From: an uncultured Clostridia bacterium
GTDB taxonomy: Bacteria; Bacillota; Clostridia; TANB77; CAG-508
DNA length: 64,000 bases
Direction: 5' to 3'
Assembly: GCA_934120315.1 (NCBI GenBank)
Contig: CAKOTX010000002.1
Location: 124,001 to 188,000, forward strand
How positions within the stretch are numbered: position 1 is the stretch's first letter; each line of letters begins with the position of its first letter. Of this stretch, positions 61,443 through 64,000 are shown piece after piece. The notes under the pieces are model-generated. The model had not been told where the DNA came from. It searched no databases and saw only the letters and a list, made by a program, of their open reading frames with translations. Made by a program: the position numbers and the translations under genes.

Positions 61443-62948
61443 ATGCTAGAAAATATCTTAAAGAAAGATAGAAATGAAGAATTAGAAAAAATTCTAGAAG
61501 AGAAAAAGGTTGATGAGCAGGCAAAAAATCTTCTCCAAGGAATGCTATATAAGATAGAAGTTTCATATAAAGATTATCAAAAAGTAAAATCTGTAAATAT
61601 GAATGAAAAAGAATATGTCGATAGGCTGATTCAAAATATCAGAAAAAATTGTGATAGCATTAAAATTATAAAATTAAGTGAAAAAGTAAAAAGTGAAAAA
61701 ATACAAAATGAATTAAATAATAATAAATTCTATATTAAAAAGAGAGAAATAATTTCTTATCCAATAGAAGAAAAATTATTATATGCTATTGAACAGTTGT
61801 CAAATCATTCTAAATTATTAAATAATAAATATGGTGATGTTACTATTGCTGTGTCAGATTTCATTAATTTAGGAAAAGATATAGACAGAGTTGAAGTTTT
61901 AAGGGATTTTAATGGATGGTCTTGGACAACAATAAAAAAAGAAATTGAAAATATTGATGCCAATTTAGTTTTTCAAATTTTTCAATTGTTATTTGGAAAA
62001 GAGTTTATGGATAATTGGTGTCAAGATAAAGATGGAATAATCGATTTCTTTGAAATAATGACAAGTGAATTTTCTGAAAAATACGGAAATGATAGAATCG
62101 AGAAATTGAAAGAGTATTTAATCAGAATGGCATTTGCAAATACTATAGAATGTAATGAAAAGTTTAAGCAAGAGCTTTTAGAAAAAATATCAAAATTAGA
62201 TTGTGAAATTAAACAGTATGAAGATACCCAAACTAATATTGAAAGAATAACGGCTCATAAAAAGCAAAATTTAGAAAAAATAAAAGATATAGAAAAGATT
62301 TTAGGACAAGAATCAAATTTAAAAGTAGAATATGAAAAACAGGACAAAATATTTAATATAAAACTTCTAAAGAAAAAGTTGAAAGATGAAAAGAATCAAT
62401 TATTAAATGAAATAGAAGAGGATAATTATATATTAAATCCTAAAAATTATCTAGCTGAAAAGAATAAAAAAATAAATGAAAAGCAAGAGCTAGAAAGTAA
62501 ATTTCTTGATAAAGAGCAAAAAGAAAAGCTTTTGATAGAATTTGTAAAAACATTTTTAGAATGTTTTAGAATTAAGACAAAAGAAGCTGAAAATCAAGAA
62601 GAAATTATAAAATTAATATATAAATTTAGATATTTTATGTTTTTACCATTTGATTTGGAAATGAATATAAGAAATATTGAAGAATTAGAAGAAAAAATTT
62701 TAGAGACAGAAAGAGAAATATTTGAAGTGGCAATTAAAAAGAAAGTGATTTCAAATATGCCATTTGAAATAATGAATCATGTATTTGAAACAAGAATCAT
62801 AATATTAGAAGAGTTAAACTATGAAATACACAAAGAAAAGGAAAAATATTATGTGCAAATATTTGATGAGAATATAAGTGAAGAAAAATTCGAAATAATA
62901 CCTACAGAAAAAATGAAAATAAATAAGAAAACAAAAATATTTATTTGA
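61443..62948 (+). CDS. coiled-coil cytoplasmic protein, unknown
   Basis: The 501-aa protein is Lys/Glu-rich without signal peptide. It has a helical N-terminus, a segment LRDFNGWSWTTIKKEIENID and a region LLFGKEFMDNWCQDKDGI. Long coiled coils lie at about residues 235-375. I do not recognise a family. It lies 21 nt after ftsK and 12 nt before the beta-CASP gene, so it is probably in their operon. AAAGGAG precedes the ATG. Confidence 0.7.
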   Translation: MLENILKKDRNEELEKILEEKKVDEQAKNLLQGMLYKIEVSYKDYQKVKSVNMNEKEYVDRLIQNIRKNCDSIKIIKLSEKVKSEKIQNELNNNKFYIKKREIISYPIEEKLLYAIEQLSNHSKLLNNKYGDVTIAVSDFINLGKDIDRVEVLRDFNGWSWTTIKKEIENIDANLVFQIFQLLFGKEFMDNWCQDKDGIIDFFEIMTSEFSEKYGNDRIEKLKEYLIRMAFANTIECNEKFKQELLEKISKLDCEIKQYEDTQTNIERITAHKKQNLEKIKDIEKILGQESNLKVEYEKQDKIFNIKLLKKKLKDEKNQLLNEIEEDNYILNPKNYLAEKNKKINEKQELESKFLDKEQKEKLLIEFVKTFLECFRIKTKEAENQEEIIKLIYKFRYFMFLPFDLEMNIRNIEELEEKILETEREIFEVAIKKKVISNMPFEIMNHVFETRIIILEELNYEIHKEKEKYYVQIFDENISEEKFEIIPTEKMKINKKTKIFI

Positions 62949-62960
62949 AGGAGATAACTT

Positions 62961-64000
62961 ATGAAAATAACTTTTTTAGGTGCAACCAAAATGGTTACAG
63001 GTTCAAACTTTTTAGTTGAGGCAGCAGGAAAAAGATTTTTAGTCGATTGTGGAATGTATCAAGGGAATGCAGAATTAGAAATGGATAATTATAATGATTT
63101 TGATTACAATCCAACAGAAATAGATTTTATGCTATTAACACATGCACATATAGACCATTCTGGAAGAATACCAAAATTGTATAATGAAGGCTTTAGAGGA
63201 CCAATATATGCACATAAAGCTACATGTGATTTGTGTGCAATAATGTTACCAGATAGTGGTCATATTCAAGAAATGGAATCAGAATGGAAAAATAAAAAGA
63301 GATTGAGAAAAGGTCAACCAGTTCTTCCACCATTATATACAGCAGAAGATGCGGTAAAGTGTCAAGAATTATTTGTACCTGTGCAATATGATAATATTAT
63401 GCAAATTGATGATAATATTTTTGTAAGATATAATGATGCAGGACATATGTTAGGTTCAAGTTCAATAGAAGTGTGGGCAAAAGAAGATGGAAAAGAAACT
63501 AAAGCTGTATTTTCAGGAGATATAGGAAATAATGATATTCCATTATTAAGTTCTCCAACAATGATTGAAAGTGCAGATTATCTTGTAATGGAATCAACAT
63601 ATGGAAGTAGATTGCATGTAAGAAATAATCAAAAGGCTGAATTATTCTTGAATATTGTATCTGAAACTATTGACAATGGAGGAACAGTAGTAATTCCATC
63701 GTTTGCAGTAGGAAGAACACAAGAAATATTATATGAACTAAATAAAATAAAAGAAAATACTAAAGATGAAGAATTTATGAGAAAATATAAAACATTAATG
63801 AAAGTTCCTGTATATGTAGATAGTCCGTTGGCAATTTCAGCAACAGAAGTATTTAAACAAAATACAGATCTTTTTGATGATGATATAAAAGCAGAAATGG
63901 AAAAAGGAGATAATCCATTAGATTTTCCGGGTTTAAAATTTACTCAAACAGCTGATGAATCAAAAGCATTAAACGAAAGTCCAGAGCCTGCAATTATCAT
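62961..64000 (+). CDS. beta-CASP metallo-beta-lactamase RNase/exonuclease (3' partial)
   Basis: The frame runs from ATG 62961 (GAAGGAG upstream) past the end of the window. The 346 visible residues show KITFLGATKMVTGSNFLVE, LVDCGMYQG, the metal motif THAHIDHSGRIPKL, AGHMLGSSSIEVW, FSGDIGN, and the beta-CASP start ESTYGSR followed by IPSFAVGRTQEILYEL. This is the CPSF/YsH1-like family of RNA-processing nucleases. It is distinct from RNase J. The truncation is an effect of the window edge. Confidence 0.94.
   Translation, partial: MKITFLGATKMVTGSNFLVEAAGKRFLVDCGMYQGNAELEMDNYNDFDYNPTEIDFMLLTHAHIDHSGRIPKLYNEGFRGPIYAHKATCDLCAIMLPDSGHIQEMESEWKNKKRLRKGQPVLPPLYTAEDAVKCQELFVPVQYDNIMQIDDNIFVRYNDAGHMLGSSSIEVWAKEDGKETKAVFSGDIGNNDIPLLSSPTMIESADYLVMESTYGSRLHVRNNQKAELFLNIVSETIDNGGTVVIPSFAVGRTQEILYELNKIKENTKDEEFMRKYKTLMKVPVYVDSPLAISATEVFKQNTDLFDDDIKAEMEKGDNPLDFPGLKFTQTADESKALNESPEPAII

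Overview
This window is about 28 percent G+C, with AGA/TTA-rich codon use, strong Shine-Dalgarno (SD) sites, TTGACA/TATAAT promoters and spore-former genes (SpoIIID, a YjcZ-like miniprotein, YqzL). Together with CdaA, SepF-DivIVA, FtsK/SpoIIIE and the era-yqzL-recO order, this points to an uncultured-type, anaerobic, spore-forming Clostridia (Firmicutes). A species cannot be named from the sequence. All coordinates are my reading of the sequence; functions come from motif recognition, not database searches.

Layout. 1-8.4 kb: the 3' part of an unusual SF2 helicase carrying RNA-polymerase-like modules, a small possibly frameshifted gene, then folD, dprA, a divergent DnaB-like ATPase, spoIIID and a membrane-anchored DUF4163/DUF3298-like protein. 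8.5-19.3 kb: htrA (minus strand), a pilin-like protein, rnhB, pdp, a 55-aa membrane protein, cdaA-truA, a Cys-rich membrane protein, tRNA-Met, an unknown 775-aa protein, era, yqzL and recO. 19.37-19.75 kb: one GC-rich minus-strand gene, compositionally foreign, driven by a promoter interleaved with that of the glycan cluster.

19.9-49.2 kb is a large cell-surface glycan locus. Its first half holds GT2 glycosyltransferases, an ABC-2 exporter pair (Wzm/Wzt or TagG/TagH type), a metallo-beta-lactamase protein lodged between the two exporter genes, a WbdD-like methyltransferase/kinase and a DUF2142 membrane protein. It is bracketed by two secreted wall hydrolases (M14 peptidase and GH25 muramidase) that share the same five-fold repeat domain. 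A BspA-type repeat protein follows. The second half holds DPM1-like GT2 plus DUF2304, a further GT2, the complete ADP-D,D-heptose pathway (gmhA, hldE, gmhB), two GT9 heptosyltransferase-family proteins, a Wzx-like flippase, GtrA, GalE and a GtrB-like GT2. The locus therefore encodes two glycan export routes and a heptose donor that is unusual outside Gram-negatives.

49.2-64 kb returns to housekeeping and division genes: mreB, a secreted VWA protein, a 38-aa Cys-rich miniprotein (minus strand), mutL with an altered endonuclease motif, miaA, a HlyD-like protein, sepF, divIVA, rsmD, a coiled-coil protein, ftsK/spoIIIE, an unknown coiled-coil protein and the start of a beta-CASP nuclease. Hexamers phased at 11 bp upstream of sepF and rsmD match the WalR consensus. 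A related set precedes htrA.
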